Shown one piece after another: positions 55,151 through 63,387 of a stretch of 64,000 nucleotides of DNA. Below the pieces are notes generated by a model. That model was not told the origin of the DNA and did not search any database. It worked only from the letters and a program-made list of their open reading frames with translations. Where the stretch lies: NCBI GenBank assembly GCA_963815305.1, contig CAWFFW010000001.1:124001-188000 (forward strand), read 5' to 3'. How positions within the stretch are numbered: the first letter of the stretch is position 1; each line of letters starts with the position of its first letter. This stretch comes from CAXBID01 sp963815305 (GTDB taxonomy: Bacteria > Bacteroidota > Bacteroidia > Flavobacteriales > Flavobacteriaceae). A program made the position numbers and the translations under genes.

Positions 55151-55693
55151 TTAAAAAAAAGTAAAAAAACAATTTAGATGGCTTAGCGTATTTCTTAATT
55201 TTTTATAGGCAATGCGCTTTTGTGTCTTTACGGTGTTGATGGTTATCGATAATTCTTCTGCTATTTCATTATTGGTATATTCATTTAAACTGAACCTAAG
55301 AATCTGTTCACATTTATTAGGTAGCGCTTTCATGGCACTTTCCAAATTCGCATAAATGTCAACAATTACCATTTCACTTAAAAAGTGTTCTTCAGTTTGA
55401 ATTTTATCAAAGTCAGTATCTGGCCTTATTATCGTGTTTTTATGGTATTTACTTCGTAAATAATCTAAGGATTTGTTTTTAACAGAAGTGTACAGAAACG
55501 ATTTAATGGCATTGTAATTTGGATAGGGTACTTTACGTTCCCAAGTTTTAATAAACACGTCTTGAACGACATCCTTAGATGCATCTAAATCTTTCAAATA
55601 CCTATTAGCAAATAGAGATAGGGAAGGGTATAAGTCATCAAAAAGTGCCTTATACTTTTCTGAGGTCATATGTTGTGGTTTGCCTGGAAACAT
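55151..55693 (-). CDS. ECF sigma factor of the SusCD locus (FecI type)
   Basis: A 180-aa protein. Region 2: A-S-K-D-V-V-Q-D-V-F-I-K-T-W near residues 37-50; region 4: Y-T-N-N-E-I-A-E-E-L-S-I-T-I-N-T-V-K-T near 139-157. It should transcribe the SusC operon when released by FecR. It is the first gene of the minus-strand locus. Confidence 0.92.
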   Translation of the reverse strand: MFPGKPQHMTSEKYKALFDDLYPSLSLFANRYLKDLDASKDVVQDVFIKTWERKVPYPNYNAIKSFLYTSVKNKSLDYLRSKYHKNTIIRPDTDFDKIQTEEHFLSEMVIVDIYANLESAMKALPNKCEQILRFSLNEYTNNEIAEELSITINTVKTQKRIAYKKLRNTLSHLNCFFTFF

Positions 55694-55882
55694 TTTTTAA
55701 GTTCTGTAGAACCGCTCATTTATTGTGCATGACCTTGTTACTAAATAAGCAGATTATAATCCTTGTGGGCGTTAAATATCTGTTATTCACTACTACCTGT
55801 TGAAGTTTTCTTAAATGTTTGAAAAAACACCGCCACTATTTAGCCAAATGTAGAATACAAATAGGCGTGGAACTCAACTTAA

Positions 55883-55988
55883 CTGCTAGGGGTACTGGTA
55901 TAACATGCACTGATAAGAGAGCTCACGCCCGGGTACGTGAGCCAATCTACTTATCATCTCAGTGCAAAAATTACCAGTTTTCTAGCAG
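55883..55988. other. Strongly folded 106-bp palindromic element
   Basis: Five nested complementary blocks: CTGCTAG/CTAGCAG (55883-55889, 55982-55988), ACTGGTA/TACCAGT (55894-55900, 55972-55978), TGCACTGA/TCAGTGCA (55906-55913, 55959-55966), GATAAG/CTTATC (55912-55917, 55950-55955) and GCTCACG/CGTGAGC (55921-55927, 55936-55942) closing on a CCCGGGTA loop. Bulges of 3-5 bases lie between blocks and more extra bases are on the right arm. It is between two divergent genes. It could be a structured RNA, a terminator-like region, or a single-strand recombination site; no family is recognised. Confidence 0.6.
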
Positions 55989-56072
55989 AGATTCAAAGCG
56001 ATAGCTTCAAATACTTTGTGTAAGAAGAATCGCAAGTTTAATAAATATTAAGCAATATAATAAAAATAATTT

Positions 56073-56090
56073 AACTGTACTAGTACAGTT
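56073..56090. promoter_or_regulatory. 18-bp perfect palindrome, probable operator of the XRE gene
   Basis: AACTGTACTAGTACAGTT, identical on both strands, 48 bp before the regulator at 56138. Its size and location fit a repressor dimer site for autoregulation. Confidence 0.55.
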
Positions 56091-56137
56091 GTATAAATTA
56101 TAAAATTACATCAATTTGAAAGTATTAAATATATGAT

Positions 56138-56365
56138 TTGGCAACTAAAATTGAAAGGCATATTATACTTAAAATCAGAGAGATGAGATTAAAAAGGAAA
56201 ATTTCTCAGCTAACTTTATCCCAATGTTTAGGTATGAGTGGAAGTTTTGTTTCACATGTAGAATCAGTAAAAAGAAGAGCTAAATACAATGTAAACCACC
56301 TTAACGAGATAGCAAAAATATTTAATTGTTCCCCAAAAGATTTTTGGCCTGATTGCCCAATATAA
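56138..56365 (+). CDS. Small XRE-family helix-turn-helix protein
   Basis: A 75-aa protein from TTG 56138, or 60 aa from ATG 56183, which I cannot distinguish. The helix-turn-helix is clear: I-S-Q-L-T-L-S-Q-C-L-G-M-S-G-S-F-V-S-H-V-E. The C-terminus N-E-I-A-K-I-F-N-C-S-P-K-D-F-W is typical of single-domain XRE regulators. The palindrome at 56073 is a likely target. Followed by a second, broken XRE gene. Confidence 0.75.
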   Translation: MATKIERHIILKIREMRLKRKISQLTLSQCLGMSGSFVSHVESVKRRAKYNVNHLNEIAKIFNCSPKDFWPDCPI

Positions 56366-56380
56366 AATAAAAATTGCAAT

Positions 56381-56628
56381 ATGGCTAAATTAAAACCAGA
56401 GGATATTGTATTGAATAGTAAAATTGCCTTACGTATAAAAGAATTGAGGGTGAAAACTAACCAAATCAATCAAAATTTGCTGAATGTCATTTTGTAGATA
56501 GACAATTAGTAAGTCGTTTGGAAGGTACTAATGACCAACGAGGAGTATCTATACATACAATAAAACGTTTTTGTTATATGATAGGAATAACTTTAAGAGA
56601 ATTTTTTGATTCCGTTCTTTTTAATTAA
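56381..56628 (+). pseudogene. Frameshifted second XRE-family regulator
   Basis: Starts at ATG 56381 (A-K-L-K-P-E-D-I-V-L-N-S-K-I-A-L-R-I-K), loses frame near 56460, and resumes as F-A-E-C-H-F-V-D-R-Q-L-V-S-R-L-E-G, then I-K-R-F-C-Y-M-I-G-I-T-L-R-E-F-F-D, ending at 56628. Joined, it is a complete XRE domain. 15 bp after the first XRE gene, so it was co-transcribed. Confidence 0.65.
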
Positions 56629-56753
56629 ATATGGTGAAAATTAAATGACTCCTTTATTTTAAAATGATTTGCTCTGGTTTATTATAGAGTCGCTATTAAT
56701 TTCTTTCAAAAAAAATGAGTTTTGAATCCAAAATAAATTATATTCAAAAATCG

Positions 56754-56767
56754 TTACCTTTGTAACC
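56754..56767. promoter_or_regulatory. Promoter -7-like element inside an inverted repeat before the toxin-antitoxin pair
   Basis: TACCTTTG at 56755-56762 fits the Bacteroidota -7 box TAnnTTTG. It is nested in GTTAC-CTTT-GTAAC, 14 bp before the antitoxin ATG, an arrangement expected for an autoregulated module. A clear -33 TTG at the right spacing was not seen. Confidence 0.45.
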
Positions 56768-56780
56768 ATAGGACAATATT

Positions 56781-57020
56781 ATGGATATTCAATTAGAAAA
56801 ATATAAGTTAATCGAATGGTTAATGGGTCTTAAAGACGAATCCGTTATTTCAAAACTTAAGAGCATTAAAAGTAGTCTTCCTACTTCCTCCGACTGGGCT
56901 GAGGATATTATTGAAACAGAAAAATTATTCATCAATGCTGGATTAAAAGATATTGAGGAAGGGAACACATTTACCCATGAGCAGGTAATGAAAGAAATTA
57001 ACGAAGCCTACGGCATTTAA
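56781..57020 (+). CDS. Type II antitoxin-like protein
   Basis: A 79-aa acidic protein with an N-terminal helix (L-E-K-Y-K-L-I-E-W-L-M-G-L), a middle linker and a C-terminal tail G-N-T-F-T-H-E-Q-V-M-K-E-I-N. The tail pattern is common in Bacteroidota antitoxins next to RelE/ParE toxins. The toxin gene starts 8 bp downstream. Confidence 0.75.
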   Translation: MDIQLEKYKLIEWLMGLKDESVISKLKSIKSSLPTSSDWAEDIIETEKLFINAGLKDIEEGNTFTHEQVMKEINEAYGI

Positions 57021-57027
57021 TAAATGA

Positions 57028-57336
57028 ATGGAAATTGTTTGGACGAAACTGGCTAATGTTACTTATAAAGAAGTTTTTGAAAATCTCGAATGGAGATGGA
57101 CAAAAAAAGAAATGAAAAACTTTAATGATTCAACTAACTCCTTGTTGGAAAAAGTCAAAAACAAACAAGTTGTTCATCCATTTGCAAATAAAAAATTAGG
57201 TGTTCGAAAAGGAATAGTCCACAAAAACGTTTCTCTATTTTACAAAGAAGACAGAAAGAATAATAAGATTTATTTGATTACATTTTTTAATAATCGGATG
57301 AATCTTAAAATATTAAAAGAACTATTAAATAAATAG
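57028..57336 (+). CDS. RelE/ParE-superfamily toxin
   Basis: A 102-aa protein with the compact toxin fold: I-V-W-T-K-L-A at the start, helices with F-N-D-S-T-N-S-L-L-E, then R-K-G-I-V-H-K-N-V-S-L-F-Y-K and Y-L-I-T-F-F-N-N-R, which correspond to the R-x-x-x-x-x-x-x-x-x-I-x-Y and final F-x-x-R of ParE/RelE proteins. It inhibits translation or gyrase in relatives; which is unclear here. Ends just before a terminator. Confidence 0.82.
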   Translation: MEIVWTKLANVTYKEVFENLEWRWTKKEMKNFNDSTNSLLEKVKNKQVVHPFANKKLGVRKGIVHKNVSLFYKEDRKNNKIYLITFFNNRMNLKILKELLNK

Positions 57337-57350
57337 TGCTAGATTTAAAA

Positions 57351-57378
57351 AAAAGTGATGGTTTCCATCACTTTTTTA
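57351..57378 (+). terminator. Intrinsic terminator of the toxin-antitoxin operon
   Basis: AAAAGTGATGG pairs with CCATCACTTTT around a TTT loop (57351-57375) and ends in a T run, 15 bp after the toxin stop. Confidence 0.88.
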
Positions 57379-59359
57379 TTGACTACAATTAGATTTTATT
57401 TAGTGCGTTGAACGCCCATTAATGACTATATATTCATACCTATTTAAAGAAAAGCTAGTCTATTAATGCTAGCTCCTTATTACAAAATTTAATAAGGATG
57501 TTCAATTGGAAAAAGCATTTTGTTATAAAAAAATATTACTAATATATAAGTGATAAGTTTATGTAAATTTTTAAGACACAATACTGTTAGAAACAGTCTC
57601 AAATAATTCATAAAATTTGCATCGAATTGGTTAAATTATATTAGATGTGTTAAATTATATTTGCCATAACAAATGAATTTAAATGAATGCAGAAATTACC
57701 TATTCGGTTATCTGTATTTGAAAATTAGGATAACTAATTGATAATTGAAGTATTAGGGAATGACTATAGTTCTGCACAGTGCTGAATCGTTATAAATCTT
57801 CGAAAACTTAAAATAGTTGAGCGTATTTCTGCGCACCCGAAAGACACTATGGCTTTAGAACAAGACATAACAATAGATAAGGGCAGCATACACTTCAGTC
57901 TATTTCCAGAAGTAGGTACTTGGTCTCTGGAATTTTAAGTACCCTTGCGTTTAATGCGGTTAACGACAAAGGTTGCTAAAAAACATTTCGACTACCTTCT
58001 TTGAAAACGGTAAACTGGTATTAGATTTCGAAGGCTATTACGCTGGTATGGGGCGATTTTAACTAATTTCAATTGTTAATAGCCTTTATCATATAAGTTT
58101 AAATGATTCTCTAACCCAAAAAACTTTGAGTTGGCTAAAATAGAACATCAGGAAAAGGTCATGCAACTCTTAAGCAACTAAAACGATACGATAACCTTTA
58201 ATGTGTCATAATCCTCAAATTTACCAAAGGAAACTATTGAGTTGAGGATACAAATTCGTGGTGTGGTTTATTGTATCGCCAAAGCGGTGTTGGATAAAAA
58301 GGAACTATCTAAATATTTAACTTTATAATATATATTGGGAGTATTAAGTGTTGGTAATTTTTCAGGCACCTAATTACGCACCTCATTTTGAAATTTAAAC
58401 GTTCCATATTTATTTTAATGAGGTTTGAGAAATTCAGCTATCTGGTCGTTCGACCCATAATAGGTCGTTCGTCCCATAATACGAAAGTGAAAAGTTTTAA
58501 TTAAGTTTCTGCTATTATAAAAACCAGGTCTTCCAAAAAACAGAAAATCTCTTATATTTATATTATTACAGTATAATTTTAATACGTGTGATTTTAATGG
58601 TTACTATAAATTTTAATTTAATAATAATCAAATAATTCACTGCATTTTCATGATAATAATATTCTCGTGTACTACGATAAAAACCGATAGTTTTATTAAA
58701 ATTTTGGAAGTATTTTTTTCGAAGAATTTCATTCCCTTAGTAAATATATATGCCCAATGCACGAGCTTGTTCCTTAAAATATTATTATAAGTATTTTTTT
58801 TTTCCTTACTCGACCTTTTTAAGGAAAATAGCTTCTGATATTGCAATTATGATTAATAGCAACTTAGTTACTGATTTTAACTTAATTTGAGGATTTGTTT
58901 CTTAAAATTCAACTTTGGTGTCTTTTGACATTAGGATGGTAATATCATATGTACCTTAGACTACAACAATGATTTAACCTTGTATGGATTGGCCGAATTT
59001 GTTGTGGAATTTTCAGTCTGTTCTGTTTTCTAAAAATGATATATGCTCATATATATTTTAAATAAAGTATTGAAGCTTTAAAATGACGCTATTGTTGTCT
59101 CAATAAATTTTATACTTAATGCTTTCGAAGTTAACTATGAATTGTATTCATCTAATTCCTATCATTGTATAAAATTGACTAGAAACTAAATGTAGTAAGT
59201 GTAGATATAATGATCCTAAATAAAGATTGTCGATGTTTATTTGTGTTTGGATGCTTAATGTTAGAGATTATTTTGATTAAGTGTTTCTAATTTTTGCATA
59301 AATGTATTTAGGCATATAGCATAGAGGATTATAATTTTTGAACTAAATAGTTACTAAAG
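57379..59359. other. Two-kilobase stretch of decayed and non-coding DNA
   Basis: No intact gene. Short translatable islands such as M-A-L-E-Q-D-I-T-I-D-K-G-S-I-H near 57849, F-F-E-N-G-K-L-V-L-D-F-E-G-Y-Y-A-G-M-G near 58000-58060 and E-L-R-I-Q-I-R-G-V-V-Y-C-I-A-K-A-V near 58243-58295 are separated by stops, suggesting one or two dead genes. The 69-aa minus frame at 58637-58846 is not credible. A tandem 19-bp repeat lies at 58444. Confidence 0.6.
58444..58481. repeat. Two tandem 19-bp repeats
   Basis: GGTCGTTCGACCCATAATA at 58444-58462 followed directly by GGTCGTTCGTCCCATAATA at 58463-58481, differing by one base. The 19-bp period is near two helical turns, as for a dimeric regulator site. No gene starts nearby. 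Confidence 0.75.
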
Positions 59360-60163
59360 ATGAACGACATACGGATTACGCATTTATTTAATTATCCGCT
59401 AAAGTCCTCTAAAGGACAGTTATTAAATACGGTGAATATATTGCCTACAGGTTTTAAGAATGATAGAATTGTTGCCGTCATCGACTCAAAAAATAGAATT
59501 GTCACTGGACGCGAATGTCCACAGCTACTTACAATTTCTTCATTAATAAACAATAATATACTAACCTTAACGATCTCAGGCCTGCTGTTGGGTTCAGTAG
59601 CTTTACCTTCTTCGAATGATTCTATTCAAATTCGGTTATTTAGAAATAAAATTACAGGCAAACCTTTTGATGTAAGATCCAATCAACTTATATCTTCATA
59701 TTTAGAAGGAGATTACCGTCTGGTTTATATTGCTAATGATTATAGAGAAGTACTTCCGAAACGTGGTGGTAGGTTTGGTGAGTATACTGGCTATGCAGAT
59801 TCTTCTCCAGTGCACCTCATTAACTCAAATACATTAGCGAACATAAACTCTAAATTAGATACAGAAGTATCCGTATTAAATTTTAGACCCAATATTGTAA
59901 TAGATGGATTAAATGCTTACGAAGAAGATACTTGGTCGGAAATTCGCATAAATGGATGTTTTTTTCGTGTTCAAGAGCGAACCAACCGATGTATCTTCAC
60001 TACAATTGATCCTAAGACACAAAGTAAAAGCACCAATTTAGAACCCCTAATGACTATATCTAAAATACGCTTTTTAAAAAGTCAGCCTCCTACTTTCGGA
60101 ATCAATTTGATTCCCATATCTGATGGTATTATTTCTATTGGAGATAAAGTATTAATTAGATAA
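59360..60163 (+). CDS. MOSC-domain protein (mARC-like)
   Basis: A 267-aa cytoplasmic protein. The N-terminal barrel starts T-H-L-F-N-Y-P-L-K-S-S and includes D-R-I-V-A-V-I-D near residues 35-42; the MOSC domain has F-R-P-N-I-V-I-D-G near 174 and T-N-R-C-I-F-T-T-I-D-P with Cys near 211, the position that binds molybdenum cofactor in mARC/YcbX. It would handle the sulfido-molybdenum cofactor or reduce N-hydroxy compounds. Its partner could be the flavoprotein gene 31 bp downstream. Confidence 0.85.
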   Translation: MNDIRITHLFNYPLKSSKGQLLNTVNILPTGFKNDRIVAVIDSKNRIVTGRECPQLLTISSLINNNILTLTISGLLLGSVALPSSNDSIQIRLFRNKITGKPFDVRSNQLISSYLEGDYRLVYIANDYREVLPKRGGRFGEYTGYADSSPVHLINSNTLANINSKLDTEVSVLNFRPNIVIDGLNAYEEDTWSEIRINGCFFRVQERTNRCIFTTIDPKTQSKSTNLEPLMTISKIRFLKSQPPTFGINLIPISDGIISIGDKVLIR

Positions 60164-60194
60164 ATCTTGGTTAGCAAAATAACTGAATATTAAA

Positions 60195-61940
60195 ATGAAT
60201 AAAGAAAATAAGTTATACAATGTTGCCATTGTAGGTTGTGGACCAAGAGGACTTTCTGCTTTAGAATCTCTTTATAAAGAGGCTTCGATAAGCAACAATA
60301 AAATACAGGTAGTTGTATTCGAAAAATCAAAATTCCCTGGCGCAGGGCCAGTTTATGATTTACAACAGCCAGATAGTAATTGGCTGAACGTTTGTGAGCG
60401 GGCTTTGGATATTCCAAATCGTGAAGCAGTAATTTTCGAAAATTTTGACATTCCATCGTTTCCTGATTTTCAAGAATGGTGTGGTTATAATGATAGATTA
60501 GAAGATGAGATAGTTACTGATAGATTTCCATTGCGTTCTAAACTAGGCGAATACTTGAATGCGCGTTTTGAAAGCATTGCCGATGTTCTTAAAGCTCAAG
60601 GACTAATGGAGTATATTCATAGGGAGGTCGTAAATACATATTTTGAAGATGGTTTAATTCATATCAACGTGTTAGGTGGTGGACATTATTCAGCGGATGA
60701 AATTGTAATAGCAGTAGGGCATCAGCCTATTAAATTGGATGGGCAACTTACCTCGTGGCAAAATCGTGTTATGAATTTGGATAGCGTGAAAATTTATACT
60801 CAACCTTATCCGATTTCTCGAATATTGGATTCGGAAACCATTAATTCTGATAGTATTATTGCCATTAGAGGGTTTGGTTTAGCTACCATCGATGTACTTC
60901 GCGCATTAACCGAGGGTATGGGTGGTAAATTTGATATTATTAATGAAGTAACTGGAGAACTAGTTTATAAAGCAAGTGGTAGAGAACCAAAAGAAATTTT
61001 TCCATTTTCTCTTGATGGTTTACCTATGGCACCAAAACCGCTGAATAAAAAAATAGACAATCTATTCGTGCCGTCGAGAACAGAGCTGGAGTGGTACAGC
61101 GCGGTAGTTAAAAGATCTATAGACCAAGAATCTTCATTAGTATCACCTAAATTCCTTATCCATGCAATAACGCCCTTGGTAATCATGAAATTCCAAGAAC
61201 TAGGTAGTAGAGTCGTAAATCAGTCTTTTTCAAAGGAAAAGTTATATGAAATTATAGTTGGTTGGTTAGTCGATGAAAATTTTGAGCATGAATTAATATT
61301 GTCTAAGAATTTAAACACTCTTGAGATGATGGAGAGTTTTGTTGCCATGGCAACTGGACATGGCGAGGTGAGTTTGGATTTCTGTATAGGTCATGTTTGG
61401 AGACATTGTCAACCAACGATGTATAGGTTGTTATCTTTTTCTCCTTTTACTGACGAATTGATTTCTGAAATTGTTGCTTTGGACGAACGTCTCAAACGAT
61501 ACTCTTACGGACCTCCTGTTGCTAGTCTCCAACAAATTATAGCACTTGTTAGATCAAGAAAAGTCTCCTTGGATTTAGTGAGTAATCCTAACATAAAACT
61601 AAAAGAAGATGGCTGGCACATGACAAAAGGAAGGGTGTCAGCAATAGCCACAATTATGATAAATTCAGTCTTAGACGCTCCTGAAATACTGAAAGTAGTT
61701 AGTCCCCTACCTAAGGCTCTTGTTAATAGTGCACTAGTAGAACCGCTACATGATAAATTAGGTATTCGGACGGAACAAGATGGTACTATAGATAAAGACG
61801 GAAAAAAAATAGGTGTACCGATAGCAATTCTCGGTAGATTAGCAAAAGGGACACTAATAGGTGTGGATGCCATTGCAGAGTGTTTTGGTGTCCGGTCAAT
61901 ATTTTGGGCTAAAGGAGTACTATCCAGATTAGGAAAATAA
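60195..61940 (+). CDS. FAD/NAD(P)-binding protein of the NAD_binding_9 type
   Basis: A 581-aa protein with the Rossmann motif V-A-I-V-G-C-G-P-R-G-L near residue 10, a second conserved block near 55-75 (G-P-V-Y-D with W-L-N-V), and a mid-domain I-A-I-R-G-F-G-L-A-T-I-D near 225. This matches the FAD-dependent 'NAD_binding_9' proteins with unknown substrates. It follows the MOSC gene by 31 bp and precedes a convergent AraC regulator. Function with the MOSC protein is inferred. Confidence 0.75.
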   Translation: MNKENKLYNVAIVGCGPRGLSALESLYKEASISNNKIQVVVFEKSKFPGAGPVYDLQQPDSNWLNVCERALDIPNREAVIFENFDIPSFPDFQEWCGYNDRLEDEIVTDRFPLRSKLGEYLNARFESIADVLKAQGLMEYIHREVVNTYFEDGLIHINVLGGGHYSADEIVIAVGHQPIKLDGQLTSWQNRVMNLDSVKIYTQPYPISRILDSETINSDSIIAIRGFGLATIDVLRALTEGMGGKFDIINEVTGELVYKASGREPKEIFPFSLDGLPMAPKPLNKKIDNLFVPSRTELEWYSAVVKRSIDQESSLVSPKFLIHAITPLVIMKFQELGSRVVNQSFSKEKLYEIIVGWLVDENFEHELILSKNLNTLEMMESFVAMATGHGEVSLDFCIGHVWRHCQPTMYRLLSFSPFTDELISEIVALDERLKRYSYGPPVASLQQIIALVRSRKVSLDLVSNPNIKLKEDGWHMTKGRVSAIATIMINSVLDAPEILKVVSPLPKALVNSALVEPLHDKLGIRTEQDGTIDKDGKKIGVPIAILGRLAKGTLIGVDAIAECFGVRSIFWAKGVLSRLGK

Positions 61941-62024
61941 ATTATTCAGAATGCGACTGTTGAGATAATCATAATTATTGAATTACTGGTTGTTCAACGA
62001 AAAGTAATTTTTAATATAAAGGAT

Positions 62025-63062
62025 TTAAGAGCTTTTATTTTTCGAATTTAAATGCCTCGATCTATATTCGGAAGGGGAACACTCATATTTATTCAAAAAT
62101 ATTTTAGATAGGTAGCTTTTAGAATTAATACCAATAATGTCTGCTATTTCTGAAATTGAATATTCCGATTCTATCAATAACATCTTACATTTAACGAGTC
62201 TTTCATTTTGAATAAACTCATTGACAGACATCCCATATATCACTTTAAATCCATTTTGCAAGGTGTTCTGATTAAGTCCAAATTTGTTAGCTAATTTTGA
62301 TACAATGGGAACTTCAGATATATTCAATTTTATGTAATCACCAGCCTTTTTGATAAATGTAATTTGATTTTGACGAAAAATAACCTGTTTTTCAGGCTTA
62401 CGGTGATCATCGACATATTGCTCTAAAAAACAGGAGAATATTTCACGAGCTTTACTCTCAAGGTATAAATTTTTTCTCATACCTTGTAATTTACAATTTC
62501 TAAACTCTTCAATCATAATCCCTATGTCATAGCTAAATGAGGTGTAATCAGAAAATGCAATGACTCCGTTTAAATCTCGAAAAAGTGTTTTGATTTCTGG
62601 ATCGAGGTCATCTATATATTCAATTATACGCTTTTCGAAGTCCTTTCTGTCAATCTCCAAAGAAAGAATGCTTGAATTAGTATGAGCTGGAATCATGAAC
62701 CTGTGATTATTCTCTGGTGTGCTCGCAACAATAATGGTGTTTGAAAATTCTATCGCGGTACTAGTCGTTTCCTTTTCCAATCGATGGTAAAATGTATCCC
62801 CGGTATTAAAAGCTATTTTAAGAGGATGAACCTGACCCTTTTTAAGTTCATAATAAAAATCCTTGGTTAGCGTATATTGATTATCTAAAACATCAAAACC
62901 ATCTTCAAAACAGTAAGCTTTTAGAAATCCTTTTCCAAATCCTTTAGGAATTTCAAGTCCACATTCATATTTATCTTGAGTATAGGTTACACCAAGGGAT
63001 GTTGCAGTAGAAATTACAATATCATCAGCACCTCTATCCGTAATGGGAAGCTTTTTTTTCAT
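62025..63062 (-). CDS. AraC family transcriptional regulator
   Basis: A 345-aa protein with an N-terminal sensing region and a C-terminal double helix-turn-helix (residues about 245-340): V-S-K-L-A-N-K-F-G-L-N-Q-N-T-L, then S-I-S-E-I-A-D-I-I-G-I-N-S-K-S-Y-L-S-K. Convergent with the MOSC/flavoprotein pair, so it may regulate that pair or something elsewhere. Confidence 0.85.
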   Translation of the reverse strand: MKKKLPITDRGADDIVISTATSLGVTYTQDKYECGLEIPKGFGKGFLKAYCFEDGFDVLDNQYTLTKDFYYELKKGQVHPLKIAFNTGDTFYHRLEKETTSTAIEFSNTIIVASTPENNHRFMIPAHTNSSILSLEIDRKDFEKRIIEYIDDLDPEIKTLFRDLNGVIAFSDYTSFSYDIGIMIEEFRNCKLQGMRKNLYLESKAREIFSCFLEQYVDDHRKPEKQVIFRQNQITFIKKAGDYIKLNISEVPIVSKLANKFGLNQNTLQNGFKVIYGMSVNEFIQNERLVKCKMLLIESEYSISEIADIIGINSKSYLSKIFLNKYECSPSEYRSRHLNSKNKSS

Positions 63063-63387
63063 TTATAACAAGGCATGAAAACACTAAAATAAAGAATGCT
63101 GTAACAGTCTTGGTTAGTTATAATATTTTTAGCTTTGTAAATATACAGAAAAACAATCTATAAATGCATAGAGCTAATTCTTGAATACAAAATTTCAATA
63201 ATCGCCTAATCTATTAAGGTGTATAGTGATCTAAAATAATAAATTAACTATGTATTTCACTCAGTTATTTTATAGTTATAGAATAACAAATTCAATTAAT
63301 TTGAGTTTGAATAATATGATTGTTCGGTACGGTACGCTTCACTGATATTAAAATTTATTACAAGAAATTAATGACAGTTCGAAAATT
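63063..63387. other. Intergenic region, upstream of the AraC gene
   Basis: AT-rich, no gene. A TTG at 63110 and TAGCTTTG at 63130 form a possible + strand promoter (17-bp spacer) that points to no gene. Confidence 0.35.

Noticed and set aside
55819..56004. 61-aa + strand frame across the folded element
   Set aside because: It covers the bulged palindrome; the apparent coding is a by-product of the inverted repeat.
63110..63137. TTG-N17-TAGCTTTG promoter on the + strand
   Set aside because: It fits the consensus but leads to no gene on the + strand, so it could be chance in AT-rich DNA.
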